Assembly (NCBI GenBank): GCA_030532575.1
Contig: JAUNKV010000015.1
Location: forward strand, 1-60,099
Reading direction: 5' to 3'
Source: Propionibacteriaceae bacterium
GTDB taxonomy: Bacteria; Actinomycetota; Actinomycetes; Propionibacteriales; Propionibacteriaceae
Length of the DNA: 60,099 bases
A program made the position numbers and the translations under genes. Every line of letters starts with the position of its first letter. The stretch's first letter is position 1. Below the pieces are notes generated by a model that saw only the letters and a program-made list of their open reading frames with translations, had not been told where the DNA came from and ran no database searches. Positions 17,128 to 24,708 of the stretch are shown piece after piece.

Positions 17128-17705
17128 GCACCATCCGAGCCATCGAGGCGATGCTCCTGATGGCCACCGAACCTGTGGCCGTGGCACAGCTGGCGGCGGC
17201 TTTGGAGGTGCCGGAGCCTGATGTGGTGGCGGACCTGGAGACGTTGGCCGCCTTCTACCGTGACACCGAGCGTGGCTTTGAGCTGGTCAAGGTGGCGGGG
17301 GGTTGGCGACTGGCCACCTGCCCTGATCTGGCCGAGGTGCTGGAGGCCGGGGTCGTCGCCGAGGCCCGCGTCCGGCTCAGCCAGGCGGCGCTGGAGACCC
17401 TCGCCGTGATCGCCTACCTGCAGCCCGTCACCCGAGGCCGGATCGCCGGGGTGCGCGGGGTCAACGTGGATGGCGTGGTGCGTACCCTGCTGACCCGCGG
17501 GTTGATCGTCGAGGCAGGGGAGGAGCCGGGCGGGGCTGTGCTGTTCGCCACCACACCGTTGTTCCTGCAGAAACTCGGGCTGGACTCGCTGGACGAGCTG
17601 CCCGACTTGGCGCCGCTGCTGCCGGACGCCGTAGCCTTGGAGGCTGAGCTGCGAGCCGCCACCGCGGTGGCGGCAGTGGAGTTGAAGGGGAGGGCACATG
17701 AGTGA
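17124..17705 (+). CDS. scpB: Segregation and condensation protein B
   Basis: A 193-residue protein with two winged-helix domains: IRAIEAMLLMATEPV at the N-terminus, and LETLAVIAYLQPVTRGRIAGVRGVN (shown in part) in the second. This LaVIAYxQPvTR signature is diagnostic for ScpB. The ATG at 17124 overlaps the scpA stop (ATGA), which fixes the start. The protein dimerises on ScpA within the SMC complex. Confidence 0.94.
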   Translation: MSTIRAIEAMLLMATEPVAVAQLAAALEVPEPDVVADLETLAAFYRDTERGFELVKVAGGWRLATCPDLAEVLEAGVVAEARVRLSQAALETLAVIAYLQPVTRGRIAGVRGVNVDGVVRTLLTRGLIVEAGEEPGGAVLFATTPLFLQKLGLDSLDELPDLAPLLPDAVALEAELRAATAVAAVELKGRAHE

Positions 17706-18432
17706 CGAGGAGGGCATCCGCCTCCAGAAGGTGCTGGCCCAGGCTGGCATCGCGTCCCGCCGCGCCAGTGAGATCCTGATCGATGAGGGACGGGTCGAGG
17801 TCAACGGGAAGGTGGTGACCGAGCAGGGCCGCAGGGTCAACCCGGAGCGGGACACGATCCGGGTGGACGGGGCGCGCATCCCGCCGCCGCGTCGACACCA
17901 GTACCTGGTGCTCAACAAACCGCGCGGGGTGGTCTCCACGATGGAGGACCCGGAAGGACGGCGCTGCCTCACGGACCTGCTGCCAGCCAGGACCTCACGG
18001 CTGTTCCACGTCGGCCGGTTGGACACCGACACCGAGGGGCTGATCCTGCTCACCAACGACGGCGAGTTCGCCAACCGGATGGCCCATCCCCGCTTCCAGG
18101 TGCCGAAGACCTACCTGGCGGAGGTGGTGGGGCTGGTGGAGCCCAGAACCCTGCGCCGACTGGAGAAGGGGCTCCGACTCGACGACGGGCCGGTGAGGCC
18201 GGACAAGGTGAAGCTCGTCTCACGCAGTGAGTCCCGCTCCCTGTTGTCGATCACCCTGCACGAGGGGCGCAACCGTATCGTGCGCCGCATGATGGACGCA
18301 GTCGGGCATCCCGTGGACCGGCTGGCCCGTACCGGGATCGGCCCGGTCAGGCTGGGGCAGCTCGCCATCGGGACGCTCAGGGAACTCACTCGGGAGGAGC
18401 TCGGGGCGCTGCTCGATCTGGTCGAGATGTGA
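17698..18432 (+). CDS. rluB: Ribosomal large-subunit pseudouridine synthase (RluB/RsuA family)
   Basis: A 244-residue enzyme with an N-terminal S4 domain (residues ~5-60, RLQKVLAQAGIASRRASE) and an RsuA/RluB-type synthase domain. The catalytic Asp is in HVGRLDTDTEGLILLTNDG, and the C-terminal ITLHEGRNRIVRRMMDAVGHPV is typical. RluB modifies 23S rRNA U2605 in E. coli; the exact target here is inferred. It overlaps the end of scpB by 8 bases. The scpA-scpB-rluB order is conserved widely in Gram-positive bacteria. Confidence 0.92.
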   Translation: MSDEEGIRLQKVLAQAGIASRRASEILIDEGRVEVNGKVVTEQGRRVNPERDTIRVDGARIPPPRRHQYLVLNKPRGVVSTMEDPEGRRCLTDLLPARTSRLFHVGRLDTDTEGLILLTNDGEFANRMAHPRFQVPKTYLAEVVGLVEPRTLRRLEKGLRLDDGPVRPDKVKLVSRSESRSLLSITLHEGRNRIVRRMMDAVGHPVDRLARTGIGPVRLGQLAIGTLRELTREELGALLDLVEM

Positions 18433-18441
18433 GGACTGGGG

Positions 18442-18447
18442 TAGCAT
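18442..18447 (+). promoter_or_regulatory. Likely -10 element of a leaderless FKBP transcript
   Basis: TAGCAT lies 7 bases before the GTG of the FKBP gene, and no ribosome binding site is present between them. Transcription from this -10 would start at or very near the GTG, as in actinobacterial leaderless mRNAs. No clear -35 is visible. Confidence 0.5.
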
Positions 18448-18454
18448 CCTTCAG

Positions 18455-19483
18455 GTGCGTTTGAGTGAATTCCTGACCCGTTCCCGCGCCGCGCTGGCCG
18501 TGGCTGCTGCCAGCGCAATCGCGCTTGCGGCCTGCTCCGCCCAGGAACCGACGGCAGACCCCAGTGCCACGGACACCGCGTCGGTGGCTGCCTCGCCCGA
18601 GGCCTCCGCGAGCGGGGAGACCAGCTCCGATGCGTTGCCGACCAGCACCATCGATCCCTCGCCGGATCTGAGCGCCATCACCGTCTCCGATGCGGACGTT
18701 CCCGAGGTGACGGTCCCTGCTCCCTGGGCCATCGCCACCACCCAGGCCAAGGTGCTGCGGGAGAGCTCCGGCGCCCAGGTGGTGGGGGAGAGCGCGAGCG
18801 TGAGCGTCAACTACGTCGGCGTCAACGGCCGCACCGGTGAGCCCTTCGACAGCAGCTACGAGAAGGGGGCTCCGGCCACGCTGTCGCTGGCGACGGTGGT
18901 TCCTGGCTTCAAGACCGGCCTGGCAGGACAGAAGGTGGGCTCCAGGGTGCTCATCGGCATGACCGGGGCGGATGGCTACACCAAGGGGAACCCGCAGGCT
19001 GGCATCGAGGCCGGGGACTCGCTGATCTTCGTGGTGGACATCCTCTCCGCCACCTTCGAGGAGGCCATGGGCGAGGAGGTCGCTCCGGCGGAGGGTCTGC
19101 CGAGCGTCACCGTGACCGACGGCAAGCCCGAGGTGACCGTCCCCGAGGGGCTGGCCACCGACACCCTTGCCATCCAGCCGCTGATCAAGGGACCGGGCGC
19201 TGCCGTGGCAGCTGATTCCATCGTCACCGTGAAGTACCGGGCCTGGGCCGCGAACTCCGGCACCCTGATCGCCGACGGCTGGAACGCCCAGACCGCGCCG
19301 CTGAACACCCTGATCCAAGGCTGGCAGAACGGGCTGGTCGATCAGACCGCGGGCTCCAGGGTCCTGCTGGTGGTACCCGCCGCGCAGGCCTACCCGAGCG
19401 GTATGCCGGACCGGGGCCTGGCCGCCGGTGAGGGTCTGGTCTACGTCATCGACATCCTCGACGTCCAGGCGGCTCCGCAGTAG
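18455..19483 (+). CDS. FKBP-type peptidyl-prolyl isomerase lipoprotein
   Basis: A 342-residue exported lipoprotein. The signal peptide ends in a lipobox (IALAAC, Cys ~27), followed by a Ser/Thr/Ala-rich linker. There are two FKBP-like domains: the first has VSVNYVGVNGRTGEPFDSSY, VVPGFKTGLAGQKVGSRVLIGM and LIFVVDIL (parts of the canonical FKBP pattern); the second has VTVKYRAWAANSGTLIADGWN, LIQGWQNGLVDQTAGSRVLL and LVYVIDILDV. It probably assists folding of exported proteins. In many actinobacteria a similar gene stands next to pafA. Its 3' end overlaps the convergent gluQRS gene by 38 bases. Confidence 0.92.
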   Translation: MRLSEFLTRSRAALAVAAASAIALAACSAQEPTADPSATDTASVAASPEASASGETSSDALPTSTIDPSPDLSAITVSDADVPEVTVPAPWAIATTQAKVLRESSGAQVVGESASVSVNYVGVNGRTGEPFDSSYEKGAPATLSLATVVPGFKTGLAGQKVGSRVLIGMTGADGYTKGNPQAGIEAGDSLIFVVDILSATFEEAMGEEVAPAEGLPSVTVTDGKPEVTVPEGLATDTLAIQPLIKGPGAAVAADSIVTVKYRAWAANSGTLIADGWNAQTAPLNTLIQGWQNGLVDQTAGSRVLLVVPAAQAYPSGMPDRGLAAGEGLVYVIDILDVQAAPQ

Positions 19484-20390
19484 CCACCAGCCGCTTTCCC
19501 GTCCAGGTGACGGGGGCGAAGAACTTCTCGGGCAGGGGCTCTGGCATCACCGCCAGAGCCCCTGCCGCCGTTTCGTGACGGCCGAGCCCCAGTGAGGCGC
19601 TGAGCTCGGCCAACAGATCAGCATCACTCCAGCCGAGGTCGTGCAGGTCGGCCCGGGTCACGGCACCGTCGCGCTTGGCCAGCCGCACCCCGTCGCGGTT
19701 GGTGACCAGCCCGATGTGGGCGTAGCTGGGCGGGGTGCCGCCCAGCAGGGTGGCCAGCCATGCCTGGCGGGGGGCGGAGCTCAACAGGTCACCACCGCGG
19801 GTGACCCGGGTCACCCCTTGGAACAGGTCATCCACCACCACGGCGAAGTTGTAGGCAGGCACCCCATCGCCGCGCACCAGCACGAAGTCGTCCACCACGG
19901 CTGTCACGGGGCCGTGGAATCGGTCGATGGCGGTGAAGCTCACGCCTTCGGCCCTGACCCGCAGTGCAGCCGGACGCTCCCGCCGTCGCTGTTCCCGCTC
20001 ACGGGTGCTGAGCCGGGCGCAGGTGCCGGGATAGCGGCCGGGCCCCTCACCGTGCGGGGCGGAGACGGCCTGGGCGATCTCCTTGCGGCTGCAGAAGCAC
20101 TCGTAGGTGTGCTCGGCGATCCCGGCCAGGGCCTCCCGGTAGGCGTCGTGGCGCATCGACTGGGTCAGCACCTCCTGATCCCAACCGAGCCCGAGGGCCT
20201 TGAGATCGCCCAGCTGACGGGCAGCGGCACCGTCGGCGGCCCGGACCCGGGCGGCATCCAGGTCCTCGACGCGAAGCTTCCACAGTCCTCCCTGGGCGCG
20301 GGTCAGCAGCCACCCGGCCAGCGCGGTGCGCAGGTTGCCCAGGTGCAGGTCGGAGGTGGGGGAGGGGGCGTAGCGGTCAACCACGGTCAT
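19446..20390 (-). CDS. gluQRS: Glutamyl-queuosine tRNA(Asp) synthetase
   Basis: A 314-residue truncated GluRS-like enzyme that glutamylates queuosine at position 34 of tRNA(Asp). The HIGH-like motif HLGNLRTAL follows RYAPSPTSDL at the N-terminus, a cysteine-containing zinc-site region is near CFCSRKEI and CARLS, and the KMSKS-like element is RLAKRDGA. It lacks the anticodon-binding domain of full GluRS. The ATG at 20390 was chosen because it places the APSPT block at residue ~8. The 3' ends of this gene and the FKBP gene overlap by 38 bases. Confidence 0.9.
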   Translation of the reverse strand: MTVVDRYAPSPTSDLHLGNLRTALAGWLLTRAQGGLWKLRVEDLDAARVRAADGAAARQLGDLKALGLGWDQEVLTQSMRHDAYREALAGIAEHTYECFCSRKEIAQAVSAPHGEGPGRYPGTCARLSTREREQRRRERPAALRVRAEGVSFTAIDRFHGPVTAVVDDFVLVRGDGVPAYNFAVVVDDLFQGVTRVTRGGDLLSSAPRQAWLATLLGGTPPSYAHIGLVTNRDGVRLAKRDGAVTRADLHDLGWSDADLLAELSASLGLGRHETAAGALAVMPEPLPEKFFAPVTWTGKRLVATAEPPGRRGCR

Positions 20391-20449
20391 GCCCCCATTG
20401 TTGCCTGAGCGTGACCCCGGTAGCCTCGTCGGCACGAGGAAGGAGTCCC

Positions 20450-21352
20450 ATGTCGGCACGCAAGTCGGAACGGCTGGTCAATCTGCTCATCCTGCTGCTC
20501 GCAGCCAGGGGCTGGATCTCCTTGGAGCGGATCCGTGCCACCATCGAGGGGTATCGGGGACTGGACGAGGTCAACTTCGAGCGGACCTTCGAGCGCGACA
20601 AGGCCGAGCTCCGGGCTGCCGGTGTGCCACTGGAGGTCGACGACAGGGGCGAGGGGTACCGTATCGACCGGGCCAGCTACGAGCTGCCTCCGGTCAGCTT
20701 CACCCCCGAGGAGCTGGCTGCCCTGGGGGCGGCAGCCCGGGTGTGGCAGGACAGCATCGCAGCCCAGGAGACCAGTCATGCGCTCGCGACGTTGCGGGCC
20801 GCAGGTCTGGAACCCGACCCGTCGCGCCTGGCAACCCTGGCGCCACGTCTGGGAGCGGTCTCCCATCTGGCGGTGTGGCAGGAGGGGGTGACCACGCGGC
20901 GCGAGGTGCGCTTCGGCTACGACGGTTCCGCCCGCAGGGTCCAGCCGTGGACCCTGCTCAGCCGCGGGGGCCGCTGGTACGTCATCGGGCTGGATCCACA
21001 GAAGCAGGCTGAGCGCCGGTTCCGGCTGGACCGGGTGACGGGGACCCCGTGCCTGAGTGGTGCGGCAGAGGCCTTCGAACGCCCCGAGCGGATCGCCACC
21101 GACTTCGGGAAGGACAGCACCACCGCCAGGGTGGCGGTGCGTGAGGGCCGGGGGCGGGATCTGCTGCGGGGTGCCCCGCGTGCCGAGGATCAGAGCGGAG
21201 CGCCACCCGGGTTCGTGGTCCACGAGGTGAAGCTCGGGTACGGGCTGGCAGGCGAGATCTGTGCGCTGGCCGCCGATGCGGTGGCGCTGTCCCCGAAGGA
21301 GCTGGTGGCCGAGGTCGTCGCCCAGCTCCGCGACGTGGCAGGAGTGCGATGA
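20450..21352 (+). CDS. pafB: WYL-domain transcriptional regulator PafB
   Basis: A 300-residue protein with an N-terminal winged helix-turn-helix (MSARKSERLVNLLILLLAARG) and a WYL domain (WTLLSRGGRWYVIGLDPQKQAERRF, shown in part). PafB with PafC forms the mycobacterial DNA-damage activator that works independently of LexA. An AAGGAG ribosome binding site precedes the ATG and a TAGCCT -10-like box is at 20422. The proteasome-accessory ligase gene pafA, normally just upstream, is absent here; an FKBP gene and gluQRS stand there instead. Confidence 0.92.
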   Translation: MSARKSERLVNLLILLLAARGWISLERIRATIEGYRGLDEVNFERTFERDKAELRAAGVPLEVDDRGEGYRIDRASYELPPVSFTPEELAALGAAARVWQDSIAAQETSHALATLRAAGLEPDPSRLATLAPRLGAVSHLAVWQEGVTTRREVRFGYDGSARRVQPWTLLSRGGRWYVIGLDPQKQAERRFRLDRVTGTPCLSGAAEAFERPERIATDFGKDSTTARVAVREGRGRDLLRGAPRAEDQSGAPPGFVVHEVKLGYGLAGEICALAADAVALSPKELVAEVVAQLRDVAGVR

Positions 21353-22317
21353 TGCGATCCCTCGACCAGGTGCAGCGCCTGACCCAGCTGGTGCCCTATC
21401 TGATGAACCATCCCGGGGTCTCCATCACCGCCACCGCCGAGGCCTTCGGCGTCACCCCCGCCACCGTGGTCAAGGACCTGGAGGTGATCCAATTCTGCGG
21501 GCTGCCGGGAGGGCTGCCCGATGACCTGTTCGAGGTGGACATCGACGAGGTGCGCCAGGAGGGGGAGATCTGGATCGGCAACGCGGAGGTGTTGGCCCGG
21601 CCCATGACACTGACCCGGATGCAGGCGGCGACGCTGCTGGTGGCGCTGGACGCCCTCATCGCCCTCGGCTCCGAGGCCGCCCGCAGTGCCCACGAGAAGC
21701 TGAGCCTGGCCTGCGGGCAGCAGGTGTCGGGTATCCAGGTGGAGCTGCTGGCCGGGGACCCTGCGATCCGGCAGGCCTTGACCGAGGCAGCGGAACGGGC
21801 CCGGGTGGTGGCCATCACGCATCGGCAGCGCGACGGGGAGCAGCGGGTGGAGGTGGAACCGGGGCGGCTTCGGGTCCGCGACGGCGCCACCTACCTGGAT
21901 GCCTGGTCCAGACCGAGGCAGGCCTGGCGCAGCTTCCGGTTGGATCGGATCATCGCCTGTGAGGAGACCGGTGAGGGGTTCTCGCCCCGGTCGGACCTGC
22001 CCGAGGAGCAGGGGTGGTTCCAGGATGCGACGGCGGAGCTCACTTTGGAGGTGGGTCCGTCAGCCGCTTGGGTGACCGAGCATCACCCCGTCACCCGATG
22101 CGACACCACCTCGGAGGGGCTTCGCATCACCCTGCCGATCGGTTCCAGGGACTGGGCGGTGGAGCTGCTGCTGCGCCTGGGAGCCGAGGTCCGTCACGTG
22201 GACGACCCCTCCCTGGCCGAGGCGGCAGCTGCCGCTGCCAAGCAGGCCCTGGGGCACTACCGGGATCAAAATGGGGTCAAGGTGGATGGTGCTCTCGGCT
22301 ACGATGGCGAATCGTGA
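21349..22317 (+). CDS. pafC: WYL-domain transcriptional regulator PafC
   Basis: A 322-residue partner of PafB: winged HTH (QVQRLTQLVPYLMNHPGVS, then ATAEAFGVTPATVVKDLEV), WYL domain (GATYLDAWSRPRQAWRSFRLDRI, shown in part) and a WCX-like C-terminal domain. The ATG overlaps the pafB stop (ATGA), so the two subunits are translationally coupled. The Trp-Tyr-Leu triad is degenerate (TYL), as it often is in PafC. Confidence 0.92.
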   Translation: MMRSLDQVQRLTQLVPYLMNHPGVSITATAEAFGVTPATVVKDLEVIQFCGLPGGLPDDLFEVDIDEVRQEGEIWIGNAEVLARPMTLTRMQAATLLVALDALIALGSEAARSAHEKLSLACGQQVSGIQVELLAGDPAIRQALTEAAERARVVAITHRQRDGEQRVEVEPGRLRVRDGATYLDAWSRPRQAWRSFRLDRIIACEETGEGFSPRSDLPEEQGWFQDATAELTLEVGPSAAWVTEHHPVTRCDTTSEGLRITLPIGSRDWAVELLLRLGAEVRHVDDPSLAEAAAAAAKQALGHYRDQNGVKVDGALGYDGES

Positions 22318-22502
22318 TCGTGGTGGTACTGGTCCTGTGCGGGATGGCGCTGTTGGGTGCCGGAGCGCTCGCCGTCGTCGCGTGGAACCTTCGTGGGAAG
22401 GTGGAGGACGTGACGGCGGAGTACCAGCTGCTCAGCTCCCGGTTGGGGGAACTGCGTGACCTGACTGCCCGCATCAACCTTCCCCGAGCTCGGGGCAAGT
22501 AG
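22314..22502 (+). CDS. Small single-pass membrane protein
   Basis: A 62-residue protein: one N-terminal TM helix (IVVVLVLCGMALLGAGALAV) and a short amphipathic tail. The GTG at 22314 overlaps the pafC stop (GTGA); this is the only start consistent with a compact protein, as the frame upstream runs inside pafC. Small membrane genes between pafC and tatA are seen in related actinobacteria. Function unknown; coupling suggests it is really expressed. Confidence 0.7.
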   Translation: MIVVVLVLCGMALLGAGALAVVAWNLRGKVEDVTAEYQLLSSRLGELRDLTARINLPRARGK

Positions 22503-22519
22503 ACTTCAGCGATATTGAG

Positions 22520-22536
22520 CCCGGGAGATTCCCGGG
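22520..22536 (+). promoter_or_regulatory. 5' leader hairpin upstream of tatA
   Basis: CCCGGGA-GAT-TCCCGGG forms a 7-bp perfect stem 15 bases before the tatA start. A TAGACT -10-like box is at 22500-22505, so the hairpin would be near the 5' end of a tatA transcript. It could affect stability or translation; this is inference. The ribosome binding site (GAGGAA) is just downstream and stays unpaired. Confidence 0.45.
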
Positions 22537-22551
22537 GAGACGAGGAACGAC

Positions 22552-22881
22552 ATGCCAAACATTGGTCCCATGGAGCTCATCATCATCCTGGCCATCGCGC
22601 TTCTGCTGTTCGGCGGCAGCCGCCTGGCGGGGCTGGGCAAGGGTGTGGGCCGCTCCATCCGCGAGTTCAAGGAGGAGGTCAAGTCCGCCGACGAGGTGAC
22701 CGCCAAGGCGGAGGAACCTGAGGTGGTCGAGGCCGAGATCGTTGACCCCCAGGCGCTGGGCGAGGAGGAGCTGGCGCGGCGGCAGCGGGAACTTGCGGCC
22801 CGGGAGCAGGCCCTCAAGGAGGCCGAGCTGAAGGCCCGCGAGGACGCCCTGCGTGCCCGCGAGAACGAGATCGGGAACTGA
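22552..22881 (+). CDS. tatA: Sec-independent translocase protein TatA
   Basis: A 109-residue Tat pore subunit: the N-terminal membrane helix (MELIIILAIALLLFGGSRL), FG/SRL hinge, amphipathic helix (GKGVGRSIREFKEEV) and a long charged, Ala/Glu/Arg-rich coiled tail. It oligomerises with TatC to export folded proteins. The ribosome binding site is GAGGAA. tatC follows 7 bases later. No tatB is visible in this block. Confidence 0.94.
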   Translation: MPNIGPMELIIILAIALLLFGGSRLAGLGKGVGRSIREFKEEVKSADEVTAKAEEPEVVEAEIVDPQALGEEELARRQRELAAREQALKEAELKAREDALRARENEIGN

Positions 22882-22888
22882 GCCCCAC

Positions 22889-23764
22889 ATGAGCGCCGAA
22901 ACCAACCGGGCCGACGCGAAGCCGCGTCGGTTCGGCTGGTTGCGCCCACCGAAGGCGGAATCCCCCGACGGGAGCATGTCACTTGGTGACCACCTGCGGG
23001 AGGTCCGCTACCGGGTCACCATCTCCGCGCTGGCCCTGGTGCTGGCCGCCGTCGCCTCCGCCTTCTTCTACCAGCCGCTGGTGCTGTTCATCATGCACCC
23101 CTACACGGTGGCGAAGGCCGATGTGCAGGCGATGAACGAGGAGGCGATGCTGCAGCTCGCCAACACCGGTGTCACGGGACCGTTCACCCTCGGGATCGTC
23201 GTGCTCATCATGTGCGGGCTGATCTTCACCACCCCCGTGTGGATGTACCAGATCTGGGCCTTCGTGGCCCCCGGCCTGCTGGCCAAGGAGAAGAAGTACG
23301 CGCTGGCCTTCCTGGGCGCCGGAACCCCCCTGTTCCTGCTGGGGTGTGCACTGGGCTACTGGATCTGGCCGAAGGGCATCGCGGTGATGCTGAGCCTCAC
23401 CCCGACGGGGCTCGGGGTGATGAACTACCAGGACATGGCCGAGTTCGTCATGCTGGAGCTCAAGATCATCCTGGTCTTCGGGGCCTCCTTCCTGCTGCCC
23501 GTCATCGTGGTGGCACTCAACATGTTCAACATCGTGCGTGGCCACCAGCTGAAGAAGTGGCGCAAGGGGGTCTTCTTCGGCTCCTTCGTCTTCGCCGCCA
23601 TCGCCACCCCGTCCACGGACCCGTTCTCCATGCTGGCGATGGCCATCCCCGTCACCCTGCTGTTCTTCGTCGCCGAGATGATCTGCCGCACCCTGGACAA
23701 GCGCAAGGGCATCGTCGAGGCCGAGGAGGCGCAGTTCAACATCGACGTGGACGACGGCAAGTGA
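22889..23764 (+). CDS. tatC: Sec-independent translocase protein TatC
   Basis: A 291-residue polytopic TatC with about six TM helices. The family signature SLGDHLREVRYRVTISA lies at residues ~30-47 (the L-H-E-L-R type cytosolic motif), and FVAPGLLAKEKKY marks the conserved loop. The N-terminal ~28 residues are a variable extension. The ATG at 22889 follows the tatA stop by 7 bases. TatC binds twin-arginine signal peptides. Confidence 0.94.
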   Translation: MSAETNRADAKPRRFGWLRPPKAESPDGSMSLGDHLREVRYRVTISALALVLAAVASAFFYQPLVLFIMHPYTVAKADVQAMNEEAMLQLANTGVTGPFTLGIVVLIMCGLIFTTPVWMYQIWAFVAPGLLAKEKKYALAFLGAGTPLFLLGCALGYWIWPKGIAVMLSLTPTGLGVMNYQDMAEFVMLELKIILVFGASFLLPVIVVALNMFNIVRGHQLKKWRKGVFFGSFVFAAIATPSTDPFSMLAMAIPVTLLFFVAEMICRTLDKRKGIVEAEEAQFNIDVDDGK

Positions 23765-24675
23765 ACCAGCTGGCGAAACCGCGCCTGTTCACGCTGGTGG
23801 TGAACGAGCGCTCCGGCGGGGGACGGGCCGGGCGGATGCTGCCGAAGGTGGCCAGGCGGTTCCGTGACCAGATCCCCGACGCCGACCTGCACATCATCTC
23901 CTCCAGCTCCTGGGTGGATGCCGAGAACCTGACCCGGGCTGCCGCCCTGGCGGCCCGGCCCGGTGATGCGCTACTCGTGATGGGCGGCGACGGCATGGCG
24001 CACCTGGGGCTGAACGCGGCAGCCGGGACTGAGGCGACCCTGGGGGTGATCCCGGCCGGGACCGGCAACGACTTCGCCCGGGGTCTGGGGTTGCCCCGCA
24101 GCGTCGATGAGGCGGTGGCCACCGTGGTGGCGGGCCGTAGTCGAACCGTCGACCTCACCCGCATCTCCAACCCGGCCTTCCCGCAGCGTCATGTCGGGGC
24201 GGTGGTGTCCACCGGCTATGACGCCCGGGTCAATCGCGCCACCAACGGTATCCGGCTGAGACTTGGGGCCCTGTCCTACGGCTACATCGCGCTGAGGGAG
24301 CTGGCGGGGTTCGCCCCGCTGGAGTACCAGCTCAGCATCGACGGGGAATTGATCCAGCAGGAGGCCATGCTGGTCGCCGTCGCCAACACCGGCATCTTCG
24401 GCGGTGGTATGAGGATCGCCCCTCAGGCCGACCCGGCTGACGGGATGCTGGATGTCACCATCGTCGGCGCGGTGCCGCGTACCACCTTGTTGAGGCTGCT
24501 GCCGAGCCTGTACTCCGGCAGCTTCGTGCGCCACCCCGCCGTCGAACAGCTCCGTGCCCGCCGCGTGGAGATCGCAGGGGAGGGCCTGTTCGTGATGGGC
24601 GACGGCGAGGAGCTGGGCCCCGTCCCGGTCACCGCGGAGGTAGCGCCCGGCGTGCTGAAGGTGTTCACGCCGTGA
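23761..24675 (+). CDS. Diacylglycerol/lipid kinase (DagK/YegS family)
   Basis: A 304-residue lipid kinase. The N-terminal VNERSGGGRAGRMLP, the MGGDG nucleotide motif near residues 73-77 and IPAGTGNDFARGLG are diagnostic for the DAGK_cat/LCB5 family. The GTG overlaps the tatC stop (GTGA), which fixes the start. It phosphorylates a lipid such as diacylglycerol; the exact substrate is not visible. The tatC-lipid kinase-helY order is normal for the group. Confidence 0.9.
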   Translation: MNQLAKPRLFTLVVNERSGGGRAGRMLPKVARRFRDQIPDADLHIISSSSWVDAENLTRAAALAARPGDALLVMGGDGMAHLGLNAAAGTEATLGVIPAGTGNDFARGLGLPRSVDEAVATVVAGRSRTVDLTRISNPAFPQRHVGAVVSTGYDARVNRATNGIRLRLGALSYGYIALRELAGFAPLEYQLSIDGELIQQEAMLVAVANTGIFGGGMRIAPQADPADGMLDVTIVGAVPRTTLLRLLPSLYSGSFVRHPAVEQLRARRVEIAGEGLFVMGDGEELGPVPVTAEVAPGVLKVFTP

Positions 24676-24708
24676 CCACAGGGGTCGGGCTGCTACGTTG
24701 AAGTGGTG

